Shown here piece by piece: positions 42,911 to 51,571 of a stretch of DNA of 59,201 bases. Position 1 is the first letter of the stretch, and every line of letters starts with the position of its first letter. The stretch is from Candidatus Accumulibacter meliphilus. Its GTDB lineage: Bacteria > Pseudomonadota > Gammaproteobacteria > Burkholderiales > Rhodocyclaceae. Below the pieces are notes generated by a model. The model was not told the origin of the DNA. It saw nothing but the letters and a program-made list of their open reading frames with translations, and did no database searches. Location of the stretch: the NCBI GenBank assembly GCA_003332265.1, contig QPGA01000016.1:1-59201 (forward strand), read 5' to 3'. The position numbers and the translations under genes were made by a program.

Positions 42911-44428
42911 ATGGAAAAACAATTTAAACCATTGACAGCACTATTAGTCGCTTCAGTCTTGAACCTGCCTTTTCTTGAGGCAGCGAGAGCTGAGGTGTCA
43001 CAGAAATCACTGAAATCCATCTCAATACCCAACAGAGTCGAGACGCCGGTCGGGTCGCTTGATTTCTTCGATGGAGTGCCGTCGAAGGCAACGGCCGAGA
43101 AGGTCTACGACAACCTCGACCGCATGCGCGCCACAGGGGTGTTTCTCGACAATGTCGGCGCCGTATCGATGTACAGCGTTCGAACCGGCCTGGCCGATGC
43201 CGGGTCCAAGGGGGCGAACAGGATCGCCTTGTTCTCGCAGTTGTTGGACTCGCAGACCCTGGTTGTCACCGCCAACACCTCGACCTTGTATGCCTACACC
43301 TATACCGATCTCGCCCTGGATGGCCCGACCGTCATCGAGATCCCGCCCGGCATGCTCGGCTTTCTCGACGACGCCTGGCAGCGATTTGTTGGCAACATGG
43401 GCGTCACCGGGCCGGACAAAGGCAAGGGTGGCAAGTACCTCGTGCTGCCGCCAGGCTACACCGGCAAGGTTCCTCAGGGCTATTTCCTGCTCAAGCCGCC
43501 GACGAACCGAAACTTCCTGTTCCTGCGTGGTTCGATCAAGAACGGCCTGAAACCTGCGGTCGAGAACATCACCTCGAAGCTCAAAGTCTATCCGCTGAAA
43601 GACGCGGCAAAGCCGACCCCAACCGAATTCGTCGATATGTCCGGCAAGGCCTTCAACACCGTCTTCCCCAGCGACTTCAGTTACTTTGAAAACCTCAATC
43701 AGATCGTTCAGGAAGAGCCGATCGACGCCATCAGCCCTGAGGTACGCGGCGCAATCGCCGCCATCGGCATCGTCAAGGGTCAGCCTTTCGCCCCCGATGC
43801 ACGAATGAAAAAATTGTTGACCGAGGCGGCGCTGCTTGGCAACGCCACGTCGCGGTCCATCACGTACTACCCCAGGTTTGCGGGCGTCAAGATCTATCCG
43901 GACGACCCCAAGAGCGTCTGGTCCACGGCCTTCGCCAACAAGAACACCAGTTTTGAAGCCAATGGGGTGATGGGCCTGGACGCGCGCGTGCTCTATTACT
44001 TCAACGCCGGGGGCGTCACACCCGCCATGGCCGCCACTCGCGCCGGCGAAGGCTCGGATTACGCTTTGGCGGTTCTTGATGCCAGCCAACTGGCTTTCGA
44101 CGGATCAAAAACCTACAAACTGCACCTGCCGCCGAATGTGCCGGTGAACGACTTCTGGGCTGTCACGATATATGACACACAGACGCGCTCACAACTGCAG
44201 ACCAGTCAGAAGTTCCCGACGGTTGGCAGCCAGACAGAAGGCATGAAGAAAAACGCCGACGGCTCGTACGACGTCTATTTCGCGCCGAAGGCACCCCAAG
44301 GCATGGAAGGTAATTGGCTGCAAACGGTACCGGGCAAGAGCTGGTTCACCATCCTGCGCATGTACGGTCCGCTGGAACCTTGGATCAACAAGACTTGGCG
44401 GCCAAGCGAGATAGAACTGGTGAAATGA
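42911..44428 (+). CDS. Secreted DUF1254/DUF1214 protein (paralog 2)
   Basis: The 505-residue protein has a signal peptide (LTALLVASVLNLPFLEAARA), the DUF1254 region (SLDFFDGVPSKATAEKVYDN, TANTSTLYAYTYTDLALDGP, GGKYLVLPPGYTGKVPQGYF) and DUF1214 end (FWAVTIYDTQTRSQLQT, PGKSWFTILRMYGPLEPWIN). It shares the terminal KTWRPSEIEL motif with paralog 1. The ribosome-binding site is poor. Flanked by the 33-bp repeats E and followed by an attC-like hairpin, it may have moved as a unit. Confidence 0.86.
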   Translation: MEKQFKPLTALLVASVLNLPFLEAARAEVSQKSLKSISIPNRVETPVGSLDFFDGVPSKATAEKVYDNLDRMRATGVFLDNVGAVSMYSVRTGLADAGSKGANRIALFSQLLDSQTLVVTANTSTLYAYTYTDLALDGPTVIEIPPGMLGFLDDAWQRFVGNMGVTGPDKGKGGKYLVLPPGYTGKVPQGYFLLKPPTNRNFLFLRGSIKNGLKPAVENITSKLKVYPLKDAAKPTPTEFVDMSGKAFNTVFPSDFSYFENLNQIVQEEPIDAISPEVRGAIAAIGIVKGQPFAPDARMKKLLTEAALLGNATSRSITYYPRFAGVKIYPDDPKSVWSTAFANKNTSFEANGVMGLDARVLYYFNAGGVTPAMAATRAGEGSDYALAVLDASQLAFDGSKTYKLHLPPNVPVNDFWAVTIYDTQTRSQLQTSQKFPTVGSQTEGMKKNADGSYDVYFAPKAPQGMEGNWLQTVPGKSWFTILRMYGPLEPWINKTWRPSEIELVK

Positions 44429-44436
44429 GTCAGGCA

Positions 44437-44499
44437 CGCTAACAAGCCCATGCAGCGGTGCCACACATGATGTGGCTCGCTGTTGGATCGTGTTAAACG
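44437..44499 (+). repeat. attC-like hairpin after DUF1254 paralog 2
   Basis: GCTAACAAGCCCATG starts 9 bp past the stop codon; CAGCG-GCCACA/TGTGGC-CGCTG forms the inner stem; the right end GTTAAAC fits GTTRRRY. The outer boxes pair only partly. Confidence 0.45.
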
Positions 44500-44606
44500 C
44501 CTGCTTCTGAAAATGCCGAACGTCGGTAAAGGGTCGTGAGTGTTAGTTTGCCATCTTAGATGCGACATTCAGCTTGAATTTCTAATCAACGACTGCTGTT
44601 TAACGT

Positions 44607-44841
44607 CTAGCAGACTGTCGGACTTTCCGAAAAGATACTTCCGATGGAAATACATAGACTTAGAGCAATCTCATGGTCCGCAAGAGTCTCTAGATAATGC
44701 GTTATGCATCTTTCGGGGTGATTTTCGCCAAAAAGTCGGGCTCACAACCGCTGTAATACCCGAGCTTGCCAACAACAATGCCATTCAATCAATAGGTTGC
44801 GTATGGCATATTTGAGATTCCTAAGTCCGACAGGCTGCTAG
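44607..44841. mobile_element. 235-bp MITE with 19-bp inverted ends
   Basis: CTAGCAGACTGTCGGACTT at 44607-44625 is mirrored by AAGTCCGACAGGCTGCTAG at 44823-44841 (one mismatch). The interior is AT-rich compared with the flanks and contains no transposase; a 91-codon ORF across it (44540-44815) has no recognisable domain. The 19-bp ends resemble insertion-sequence termini. Confidence 0.7.
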
Positions 44842-44881
44842 CAGACCTAGCTTTCCCAGAACGCCACCGGCGGTTATGACC

Positions 44882-44914
44882 GAACTGCTCGCGTAGAGCA
44901 TCTGGCAGGTTACG
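44882..44914. repeat. 33-bp direct repeat E, right copy
   Basis: GAACTGCTCGCGTAGAGCAT and CTGGCAGGTTACG, two changes from the copy at 42614-42646. It lies just outside the MITE. 44915-45203 shows no gene. Confidence 0.85.
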
Positions 44915-45203
44915 GAGCGGAACAGCCGTTCGAATGACGGCTGTGTGGAAATGGCGACCGGCAACAGTTGGCCGACTCCGGCCAATTTCTCCTGCATTGC
45001 GGTCTGGCGGCTGCTTGCCGAAATCGTCAATGCGTACTTCCGACCCAGAGCAAACTGATGCCTCCTCAAGCGATCTGGCAGCGAGATGATGTTACAGCTG
45101 CCGATCAAAAGGAGTGGTCCTGGCGGGAAAATTGCCCGTCGCTGGCTGGAACGGTAATCGCGGCTTTCTCAAGAGAAAGAACGAGTGCCTGCGGGAGGGA
45201 AAC

Positions 45204-46103
45204 TCACTGCAATGCGGTATCTGCCCGCAGCCTTTCCACAGCCAGATCGACGAAACTTCTAACCTTGGCCGATCCGTGGCGCCCCTCCCGATGTATCACT
45301 TGAATCGGCATCGACGCCTCGTCAAACTCCGCCAGCACTACCTCGAGCGTGCCAGTCGCCACTTCGCTTGCCACCTGGTAGGAAAGCAGCCGCGTCAGGC
45401 CAAACCCGCTCCTGGCGGCTTCGAAGGCTCCGTCATTCGTATTCACCAGAATCCGCGGCAGGAGCTTGATGCCGACCTTTTCCGTCCCTCTTGTGAACGT
45501 CCATTCGGAACCGGTGGATACTGAAGTGGCTGCAATGATCTGATGGTGCGCAAGATCCGCCGGGGTTTGGGGATTGCCGTACTTTTTCAAGTAGGCCGGC
45601 GATGCACAGACAACACGACGCACCTGCCCGACCCGAATGGCCCTTAGGGAGGAATCGGGCAGTACCCCGATGCGGATGCCGACATCGAGACCTTCATCCA
45701 TCAGATTGACCACGCGATCGACGAAGAGCGCCGACACGGTGGTTTCCTTGAACGTCGTTTGGTAGGCCGTGATGACGGGAATCACGTAAATTTTGCCAAA
45801 CAGCACCGGCGCCGTGATCGCAAGGTGTCCGCGCGGCGTGGCATTGATGCCGGCCGCCGCATCATCGGCCTCGTCCGCCTCGAGCAGGATGCGCCGCGCG
45901 TCCCCAAGATAGCGGACGCCGGCGTCGGTGGTCCGTACCAAGCGGGTGGTGCGTGTCAGGAGCCGCACGCCCAGCCGTTCTTCAAGGAAAGCAACTGCAC
46001 GGGTCACGGCCGGTGGCGACAGGCGCAGTCGCCGCGCTGCGGCGGCGAAGCTTTCCTCTTCGGCCACGGCGACAAACACGGTCATGAGATGAAATCGATC
46101 CAT
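45204..46103 (-). CDS. LysR-family transcriptional regulator
   Basis: The 299-residue protein begins MDRFHLMTVFVAVAEEESFA, with the helix-turn-helix AAARRLRLSPPAVTRAVAFL, and a periplasmic-binding-protein-like effector domain (APVLFGKIYVIPVITAYQTT, VDVGIRIGVLPDSSLRAI-type). It is divergent from a carboxymuconolactone-decarboxylase/oxidoreductase operon 131 bp away and probably controls it. A near-perfect dyad lies 6 bp upstream of its start. The effector is unknown. Confidence 0.92.
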   Translation of the reverse strand: MDRFHLMTVFVAVAEEESFAAAARRLRLSPPAVTRAVAFLEERLGVRLLTRTTRLVRTTDAGVRYLGDARRILLEADEADDAAAGINATPRGHLAITAPVLFGKIYVIPVITAYQTTFKETTVSALFVDRVVNLMDEGLDVGIRIGVLPDSSLRAIRVGQVRRVVCASPAYLKKYGNPQTPADLAHHQIIAATSVSTGSEWTFTRGTEKVGIKLLPRILVNTNDGAFEAARSGFGLTRLLSYQVASEVATGTLEVVLAEFDEASMPIQVIHREGRHGSAKVRSFVDLAVERLRADTALQ

Positions 46104-46108
46104 GTTTT

Positions 46109-46125
46109 ATTCCGTCAAATGGAAT
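46109..46125. promoter_or_regulatory. Likely LysR operator, ATTCC-N7-GGAAT
   Basis: ATTCCGTCAAATGGAAT is a perfect 5-bp dyad with the T-N11-A layout of LysR boxes. It sits between the divergent LysR gene and the CMD operon, only 6 bp before the regulator ATG, fitting autoregulation. Confidence 0.55.
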
Positions 46126-46234
46126 AGTAAATTAGATTATATGGCTATTCTTATATCCATGGGACTTTGGCAAAGTGACAACCGTCGGCAGCACGACGAC
46201 ACACCCAAACCCAGGACCAAACAGGAGAATCATC

Positions 46235-46780
46235 ATGGCACGCATCAATCTCGTTACCGCCGAATCGGCCAATCCGGAACAGAAAGCTCTCTTCGACGCA
46301 ATCCATGCCAAGCTCGGCATGGTGCCCAACTTCCTCAAGGCCTTTGCCAACTCGCCGGCCGCCCTCAAGGCCTTTCTGGGACTGCACGGCATCGCCGACG
46401 ACGGTTCGCTCGACCCGCAGACGCGCGAGCGCATCGCCCTTGCCCTAGCCCAGCAAAACAGCTGCGAGTATTGCCTGTCGGCGCACACGGCGATCGGCCG
46501 AAAGGCTGGCCTGGATGGCAACGAGATCGAGGCCAATCGTTCCGGTACTAGTCGCGATGAAAAAGCGGCAGTCGCCGTCAGGTTTGCCCGCTCGCTGGTC
46601 GCCCACATGGGCGAAGTCACCACCGCCGAACTGTTGGAAATGCGCACCGCCGGCTACAGCGAATCTGACATCGTCGAGGTCATCACTCACGTCGGCATGA
46701 ACATCCTGACCAACCTGCTGGGCAAGGCCGGACGCGTCGACATTGACTTCCCGAAAGTCGAACTGAAGCTTGCCGCCTGA
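46235..46780 (+). CDS. Carboxymuconolactone decarboxylase-family (AhpD-like) protein
   Basis: The 181-residue protein has PEQKALFDAIHAKLGMVPNF, RERIALALAQQNSCEYCLSA and the active-site CEYCLSAH (CxxC...H) of peroxidase-related CMD proteins, then MGEVTTAELLEMRTAGYSES and a C-terminal helical repeat. AhpD-type members reduce disulfides or peroxides; the redox CxxC is intact. A CAGGAG site precedes the ATG at 46235. Its stop is 2 bp before the next gene, so they are co-translated. Confidence 0.9.
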   Translation: MARINLVTAESANPEQKALFDAIHAKLGMVPNFLKAFANSPAALKAFLGLHGIADDGSLDPQTRERIALALAQQNSCEYCLSAHTAIGRKAGLDGNEIEANRSGTSRDEKAAVAVRFARSLVAHMGEVTTAELLEMRTAGYSESDIVEVITHVGMNILTNLLGKAGRVDIDFPKVELKLAA

Positions 46781-46782
46781 TC

Positions 46783-48123
46783 ATGTCAACCAAAACCGGG
46801 GGCCACGCCCCCGGGGCCGCATGGAGGTTCCCCATGGCACGTGCATTCGCAAAGATCGCCTTCACCCCGAGAGTTCAAGCCGCCCAGGCGCGGATGGGCA
46901 GCCGCGACGCCTACCGTTCAACCGAGCTGGGCGATGCCGAAACGGTTGAGCTCAGCCCCGTCGAGATCGAGTTCATCGGTGCACGTGACAGCTTCTACCA
47001 GGGCACCGTGGGCGAGAACGGCTGGCCCTACGTCCAGCACCGCGGCGGACCGATGGGTTTTCTGAAGGTACTGGGACCACGGACGATCGGCTATGCCGAC
47101 TTCTCTGGCAACCGCCAATACATCTCGGTCGGCAACATCGACGGGGATGACCGGGTCAGCCTGTTCCTGATGGACTATCCCGCGCAGCGCCGGCTCAAGA
47201 TTTGGGGACGCGCACGCCTGATCGACGAGGACACGGAGCCGGCACTCGTTGCCCGCCTTGAGTCGCCCGACTATCGGGCACGGGTCGAGCGTGGGGTGAT
47301 CATCACGGTGGAGGCGTTCGACTGGAACTGCCCGAAATACATTACACCGCGCTTTACCGAGCGCGAAGTCAGGGGGCTCGTCACCGGTTGGCAGCGGGAG
47401 GCGGAACAACGCAATACCGCCGCCGCAAGCGCCGAAGAGATCGGTCGCGGCGCGCTGAAGCTTGTCGTTGCGGGCATACGCCAGATGACGCCACGCGTCC
47501 GGGCCTATGAACTGCGTGCCCCCGACTGGACCGAGTTGCCTCCGGTCACGGCAGGCGCGCATCTCGCCGTGCCTGTGCGGCTTCCGGACGGCGCTGTGGT
47601 CACCCGGCAGTATTCGCTGGCAACCCATCCGCACCGGCGCGACAGGTACGAGATTGCCGTGCTGCACGAGCAGTCAGGACGCGGCGGCTCGGCGGCCATC
47701 CATTTGTCGTGGCAGATTGGCACCCGACTCGCTGTCGATCATCCGGCCAATCAGTTCCCGCTCCATGATGACGATCGCCCGGCCATTCTGATCGCCGGCG
47801 GGATCGGCATCACGCCGATCAAGGCGATGGGCCAGGTGCTCAAGGCGCGTGGCAACACCTTCGAGCTGCACTACAGCGGCAGGAGCGGCGCCGAGATGGC
47901 CTATCGGGATCGGCTCGAAGTCGAGTTTCCCGGGCAGCTGCATCTGTATTTCACGCGCGTCCCAGGGGGAGCCCGCATCGACTTGCATGCGGTGATGCGT
48001 GCCGCCCCGGCTGACGCGCTGTTTTACGTCTGCGGCCCCCGCCGCTTGATCGAAGCCGCCGAATCAGCAGCACACGAACTGGCAATCAGCGCCGGGCGTG
48101 TGCAGTACGAGAGTTTTGAATGA
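46783..48123 (+). CDS. PPOX-FNR fusion oxidoreductase lacking a 2Fe-2S domain
   Basis: Residues ~45-195 are a pyridoxamine-5'-phosphate-oxidase-like flavin domain (SPVEIEFIGARDSFYQGTVG, WPYVQHRGGPMGFLKVLGPR, GDDRVSLFLMDYPAQRRLKI). Residues ~225-446 are a ferredoxin-reductase-type FAD/NAD module (TRQYSLATHPHRRDRYEIAV, DRPAILIAGGIGITPIKAMG, ADALFYVCGPRRLIEA). Related proteins usually end with a plant-type 2Fe-2S ferredoxin domain; here the protein stops at RVQYESFE. It would pass electrons from NAD(P)H between flavins; acceptor unknown. Operon partner of the CMD gene. Confidence 0.85.
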   Translation: MSTKTGGHAPGAAWRFPMARAFAKIAFTPRVQAAQARMGSRDAYRSTELGDAETVELSPVEIEFIGARDSFYQGTVGENGWPYVQHRGGPMGFLKVLGPRTIGYADFSGNRQYISVGNIDGDDRVSLFLMDYPAQRRLKIWGRARLIDEDTEPALVARLESPDYRARVERGVIITVEAFDWNCPKYITPRFTEREVRGLVTGWQREAEQRNTAAASAEEIGRGALKLVVAGIRQMTPRVRAYELRAPDWTELPPVTAGAHLAVPVRLPDGAVVTRQYSLATHPHRRDRYEIAVLHEQSGRGGSAAIHLSWQIGTRLAVDHPANQFPLHDDDRPAILIAGGIGITPIKAMGQVLKARGNTFELHYSGRSGAEMAYRDRLEVEFPGQLHLYFTRVPGGARIDLHAVMRAAPADALFYVCGPRRLIEAAESAAHELAISAGRVQYESFE

Positions 48124-48200
48124 ACGTGGGCGTGCTGGACAACGGCTGGCACGCCCAGGCGCGAATTGTTTTTTCCGACCCGCTCACAATGAGGTGATCC

Positions 48201-48668
48201 ATGGAAACCAGACCCCCGGTCCCACCCTTTACCGAAGATTCTGCAAGACAGAAGGTTCGTATGGCCGAAGACGCCTGGAATTCGCGCGATCCCGATCGCG
48301 TGGTGCTGGTCTATACGCCGAATACTCGCTGGCGAAATCGCGCCGAGTTTCCCGTCGGGCGCGACGAAGTGCACCAGTTCCTCACCCGCAAGTGGGCGAA
48401 GGAACTGGACTACCGGTTGATCAAGGAGTTGTGGGCCTGCGCTGGCAACCGCATTGCTGTGCGTTTTGCCTATGAATGGCACGACGACTCCGGGCAGTGG
48501 TTTCGCTCCTACGGCAACGAGAACTGGGAGTTCAATGAACAGGGGTTCATGAAGCGCCGCTATGCCAGCATCAACGACCTCCCGATCAAGGCCACCGACC
48601 GCAAGTTTTTCTGGCCTCTGGGACGACGCCCTGACGAGCATCCGGGCCTCAGCGATCTGGACCTGTGA
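48201..48668 (+). CDS. DUF1348 (NTF2-like) protein
   Basis: The 155-residue protein contains [60 protein letters not shown] and [13 protein letters not shown], the DUF1348/SnoaL-like fold found near oxidoreductases. Its catalytic role is unknown. An AGGTGATCC stretch precedes the ATG at 48201; it is 77 bp downstream of the oxidoreductase gene and is probably in the same transcription unit. Confidence 0.88.
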   Translation: METRPPVPPFTEDSARQKVRMAEDAWNSRDPDRVVLVYTPNTRWRNRAEFPVGRDEVHQFLTRKWAKELDYRLIKELWACAGNRIAVRFAYEWHDDSGQWFRSYGNENWEFNEQGFMKRRYASINDLPIKATDRKFFWPLGRRPDEHPGLSDLDL

Positions 48669-49384
48669 TCAGAGCAAATACGGGATCTTGTGTATCCGCC
48701 CGTGACCGCGAAGGCCGATCAATAGCCCGACGCCCAACAGTGCAGAGCGGCCGGTATCTGATGGGCGAGCAGCCGTTCGCGAAGCTCGGTTTCTGGGGCC
48801 TGCTACGGCCGGTTCTGGCCGGGTGTGTGAGATCACGAACGGCAGCTTTGTAGCAACGAAACCCGCGGAAGCCCAGTCTGCCTGAGTGACAGCTTCAGAG
48901 AAGTCCGGATGGCCCCTTTGGGTCGGAACCTGCCATTGGGGGATTCGCAGAGACGGAGCATGATGCTAAAGTCATGCCGAACGACAGCAGCCGGCCATAA
49001 GCCGCCGGTCGTGGTTACATTTCGATTTCAAGAGGCGGGACCCGCCCCATCCACTTGAGTGGCCGGTTTTCGGCGAGCAAATTGACGACTGCACTGCCTC
49101 GCACCGGCCATGAACCGGCAGCCCCCCGGAATGGCCCTTAAATGACCGGGCAACCCCTGTAGACCACAGCCGCGCTGTGGCAGCGCACCCCTTCAGGACA
49201 AAGCGCCGCGGCATCGCGTCGCCGTGCCGCTTCATGCGGACGCGGCGGTCAAGTGCTACTCGAGCCGTGACGGCTGTTACCACGCGGCTCGCAGCGGGCC
49301 GCGCCCGACGGCGCCAACAGAAAAACCGCCCGCGGCAGATGGTGCGCGGGGTCTTATTGTGGCGGCTACCGTGCGGTGGCCCGA
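48669..49384. other. 716-bp region without a supported gene
   Basis: Short ORFs on both strands overlap each other and have no recognisable domain. The part around 49120-49160 (GGAATGGCCCTTAAATGACC) recalls small dispersed repeats of related genomes. It separates the DUF1348 gene from the convergent two-component operon. Confidence 0.5.
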
Positions 49385-50119
49385 TCAGTCGGCCGCTGGC
49401 CATTCGAACGAGTAGCCGACGCCGTATACCGAGCGGATCGGGTCGATGCCCTGGGTCACGGTGGCGAGCTTGCGGCGCAGGTTGCGTACGTGGCTGTCGA
49501 TGACGCGGTCGGTGACAGCGCGGCCGTCGTCGTGCAGGTGGTCCAGCAGCTGCTGGCGAGAAAATACACGTCCGGGCGCTGCATGCAGGGTGTGCAGCAG
49601 CCGCACTTCGGCAGGGGTCAGGTCCACCGGCTCGCCGTCCAGGTGCACGCGCCAGTTCGTGATGTTGATGTCCAGCACCCGGGCGCCTGTGCCGTCAGGC
49701 CCGCTGGTCGCGGGCATGTTCCTGGGCACGCCATCCTGCGCCCATTGTACGCGGCGCAATTGAGCCTTGACGCGGGCCATCACTTCGCGCGGGCTATAGG
49801 GTTTGCAGATGTAGTCGTCGGCCCCGGCTTCGAGGCCGATCAGGCGATCGATCTCGTCGATGCGGGCTGTCATCATGACAATGGGTACGGTGCTGGCGGC
49901 GCGCAGATCGCGGCAGACGCTGACGCCGTCGCGCCCGGGCAGGTTCAGGTCGAGCAGCACCAGCGCGGGCCGGTGCTGTGCAAAAGCTTCCAGCGCAGCC
50001 AGGCCGTCGTGCACGATGACCGGGGTCATGCCACTGTCTCGCAGGTAGACGGCCAGCAATTTGGCGAGCCTGGGTTCGTCTTCCACCACCAAGATGCAGG
50101 GTAGGCTGGTGGCGTTCAT
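49385..50119 (-). CDS. OmpR-family response regulator (BaeR-like)
   Basis: The 244-residue protein has a receiver domain (CILVVEDEPRLAKLLAVYLR, phospho-acceptor D57 in VLLDLNLPG, and K in YICKPYSPREV). An OmpR-type winged helix follows (VDLTPAEVRLLHTLHAAPGR, VIDSHVRNLRRKLATV, SVYGVGYSFEW). Its start overlaps the stop of the sensor kinase by 4 bases. Divergent placement next to an RND efflux operon resembles BaeSR/AdeRS systems that induce efflux. Confidence 0.92.
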   Translation of the reverse strand: MNATSLPCILVVEDEPRLAKLLAVYLRDSGMTPVIVHDGLAALEAFAQHRPALVLLDLNLPGRDGVSVCRDLRAASTVPIVMMTARIDEIDRLIGLEAGADDYICKPYSPREVMARVKAQLRRVQWAQDGVPRNMPATSGPDGTGARVLDINITNWRVHLDGEPVDLTPAEVRLLHTLHAAPGRVFSRQQLLDHLHDDGRAVTDRVIDSHVRNLRRKLATVTQGIDPIRSVYGVGYSFEWPAAD

Positions 50120-51507
50120 GTGGCCGCCGGCAGGGTAAGGGCCACGCAGACGCCGCCCAGCGGTGATGGTCTGGCGGCGATTTCGCCTTGGTGGGCGTGA
50201 ACGATGTTGCGCGCGATGGCCAGGCCCAAGCCGACGCCACCCGTCTCACGGTTGCGCGAGGTGTCCACGCGGTAGAGGCGGTCGAACAGGCGGCCGAGTT
50301 CGGCCGCGGGCACGCTGGGTGCGCTGTCGCTCACGGCCAGGTGCGCCCGGCTTGCCGACGCCGCGACGCTCAGCTCGACCCGGCCCGGCGCGTCGGTGTA
50401 GCGCGCGCTGTTGGTGAGCAGGTTGTCGATCAGCTGGCGCAGGCGGGCCGCGTCGCCATGCACGGGGACGGGCATCTCGGGCAGATCCAGCCGCAGCGTC
50501 AGGCCCAGGCGCTGCAGAGCGGCCTGGTGCGGGGTGGCGACCTGGCGCGCCAGTTCGGCCAAGTCCAGCCGTTCCATGCGATAGCTTAGCGCGCCCACGT
50601 CGCTCAGCGCGAGGTCATTCAGGTCGTTGACCAGTTTCTCCAGCTGCATGACCTCGACCTGCAGCGCGGCGATGCCGTCGCACGTGAGCGGCATCAGGCC
50701 GTCTTGCAGTGCTTCCATCTCGCCACGAAGCACGGCCAGCGGAGTGCGCAGTTCGTGCGAAACGTCGGCCAGAAACTCCTTGCGCAGGGTCTGGTTACGT
50801 TCCAGGGTTTCGGCCAGGCGGTTGAAGTCGTCGGCCAGCACGCCGATCTCGTCGCGTCGGTCCAGCTTCACGCGCACGTCATGGTGCCCTGCGGCCAGCC
50901 GGTGGGTGGCGCGGGTCAGTTGCGTCACCGGCCGCGTCAGGCGGCGCGACAGCCCCCAGGCCAGGACGGCCGCCATCGACAACGCCAGCAAGGCGACGCC
51001 GGCAAGGCTGCGCGTCTGGCTGCGCTGGAAGCGGCGGTCGGCGTCTGCAGTGCCTTCCTCGAACGGCGCCAGCACCAGCCAGCCGACGGTGTTGCCGTTC
51101 ACCACCACGGCTTGCTTGGGAAAGGCTTCGTTGATCTGGCGATAGCCGGCGACGAACTGTTTCTGCGCATCCAGCAGGCCCAGGCGCACCACGGCACCGC
51201 TGAGGTCGGAGTCGGGCGGCGGCGGCCGGATGGCGATGTCATTGCCGCGCCATTCGACCAGGTCGGACGGGCGCATCAACGCGAACCAGGCCTCTCGGTT
51301 GTCGCGCAGGAAGTCCCAGTTGCCGTGCAGGGCGTAGGCCTGCTGCACGCGGGGTAGCACTTCGACGGTGCGGGTCTGGGCCTGTTCGTTGAGGTAGCCG
51401 ATGAAGCCCCTTTCGAAGCTCCAGCGCGTGGCCAGCCCCATGACCGCGACAACGACGGCGAGGGTGGCGAGGATGGCCAGGAAGAACCGGGTAGAGATAT
51501 TGCGCAC
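50116..51507 (-). CDS. Sensor histidine kinase (BaeS-like)
   Basis: The 463-residue kinase starts at a GTG (51507, GGAAAG upstream) with an N-terminal helix (FFLAILATLAVVVAVMGLA), a periplasmic domain of about 130 residues, a second helix (SLAGVALLALSMAAVLAWGL), a HAMP domain, the H-box DVSHELRTPLAV with H251, an N-box NLLTNSARYT and a G-box region DSAPSVPAAELGRLFDRLYR. DSAP rather than DxGxG in the first G-box is also seen in BaeS. It phosphorylates the regulator encoded next. 64 bp separate it from the divergent efflux operon, which must hold both promoters. Confidence 0.92.
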   Translation of the reverse strand: MRNISTRFFLAILATLAVVVAVMGLATRWSFERGFIGYLNEQAQTRTVEVLPRVQQAYALHGNWDFLRDNREAWFALMRPSDLVEWRGNDIAIRPPPPDSDLSGAVVRLGLLDAQKQFVAGYRQINEAFPKQAVVVNGNTVGWLVLAPFEEGTADADRRFQRSQTRSLAGVALLALSMAAVLAWGLSRRLTRPVTQLTRATHRLAAGHHDVRVKLDRRDEIGVLADDFNRLAETLERNQTLRKEFLADVSHELRTPLAVLRGEMEALQDGLMPLTCDGIAALQVEVMQLEKLVNDLNDLALSDVGALSYRMERLDLAELARQVATPHQAALQRLGLTLRLDLPEMPVPVHGDAARLRQLIDNLLTNSARYTDAPGRVELSVAASASRAHLAVSDSAPSVPAAELGRLFDRLYRVDTSRNRETGGVGLGLAIARNIVHAHQGEIAARPSPLGGVCVALTLPAAT

Positions 51508-51571
51508 TTTTGATCTTTCCTGCACATTTGCGGCGCAGCATCGGATCCAGTCCCAAGAACCGGAGTCGTCC

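Noticed and set aside
44540-44815. 91-codon ORF spanning the MITE
   Set aside because: It crosses the left terminal repeat and resembles no protein; probably open by chance in AT-rich DNA.
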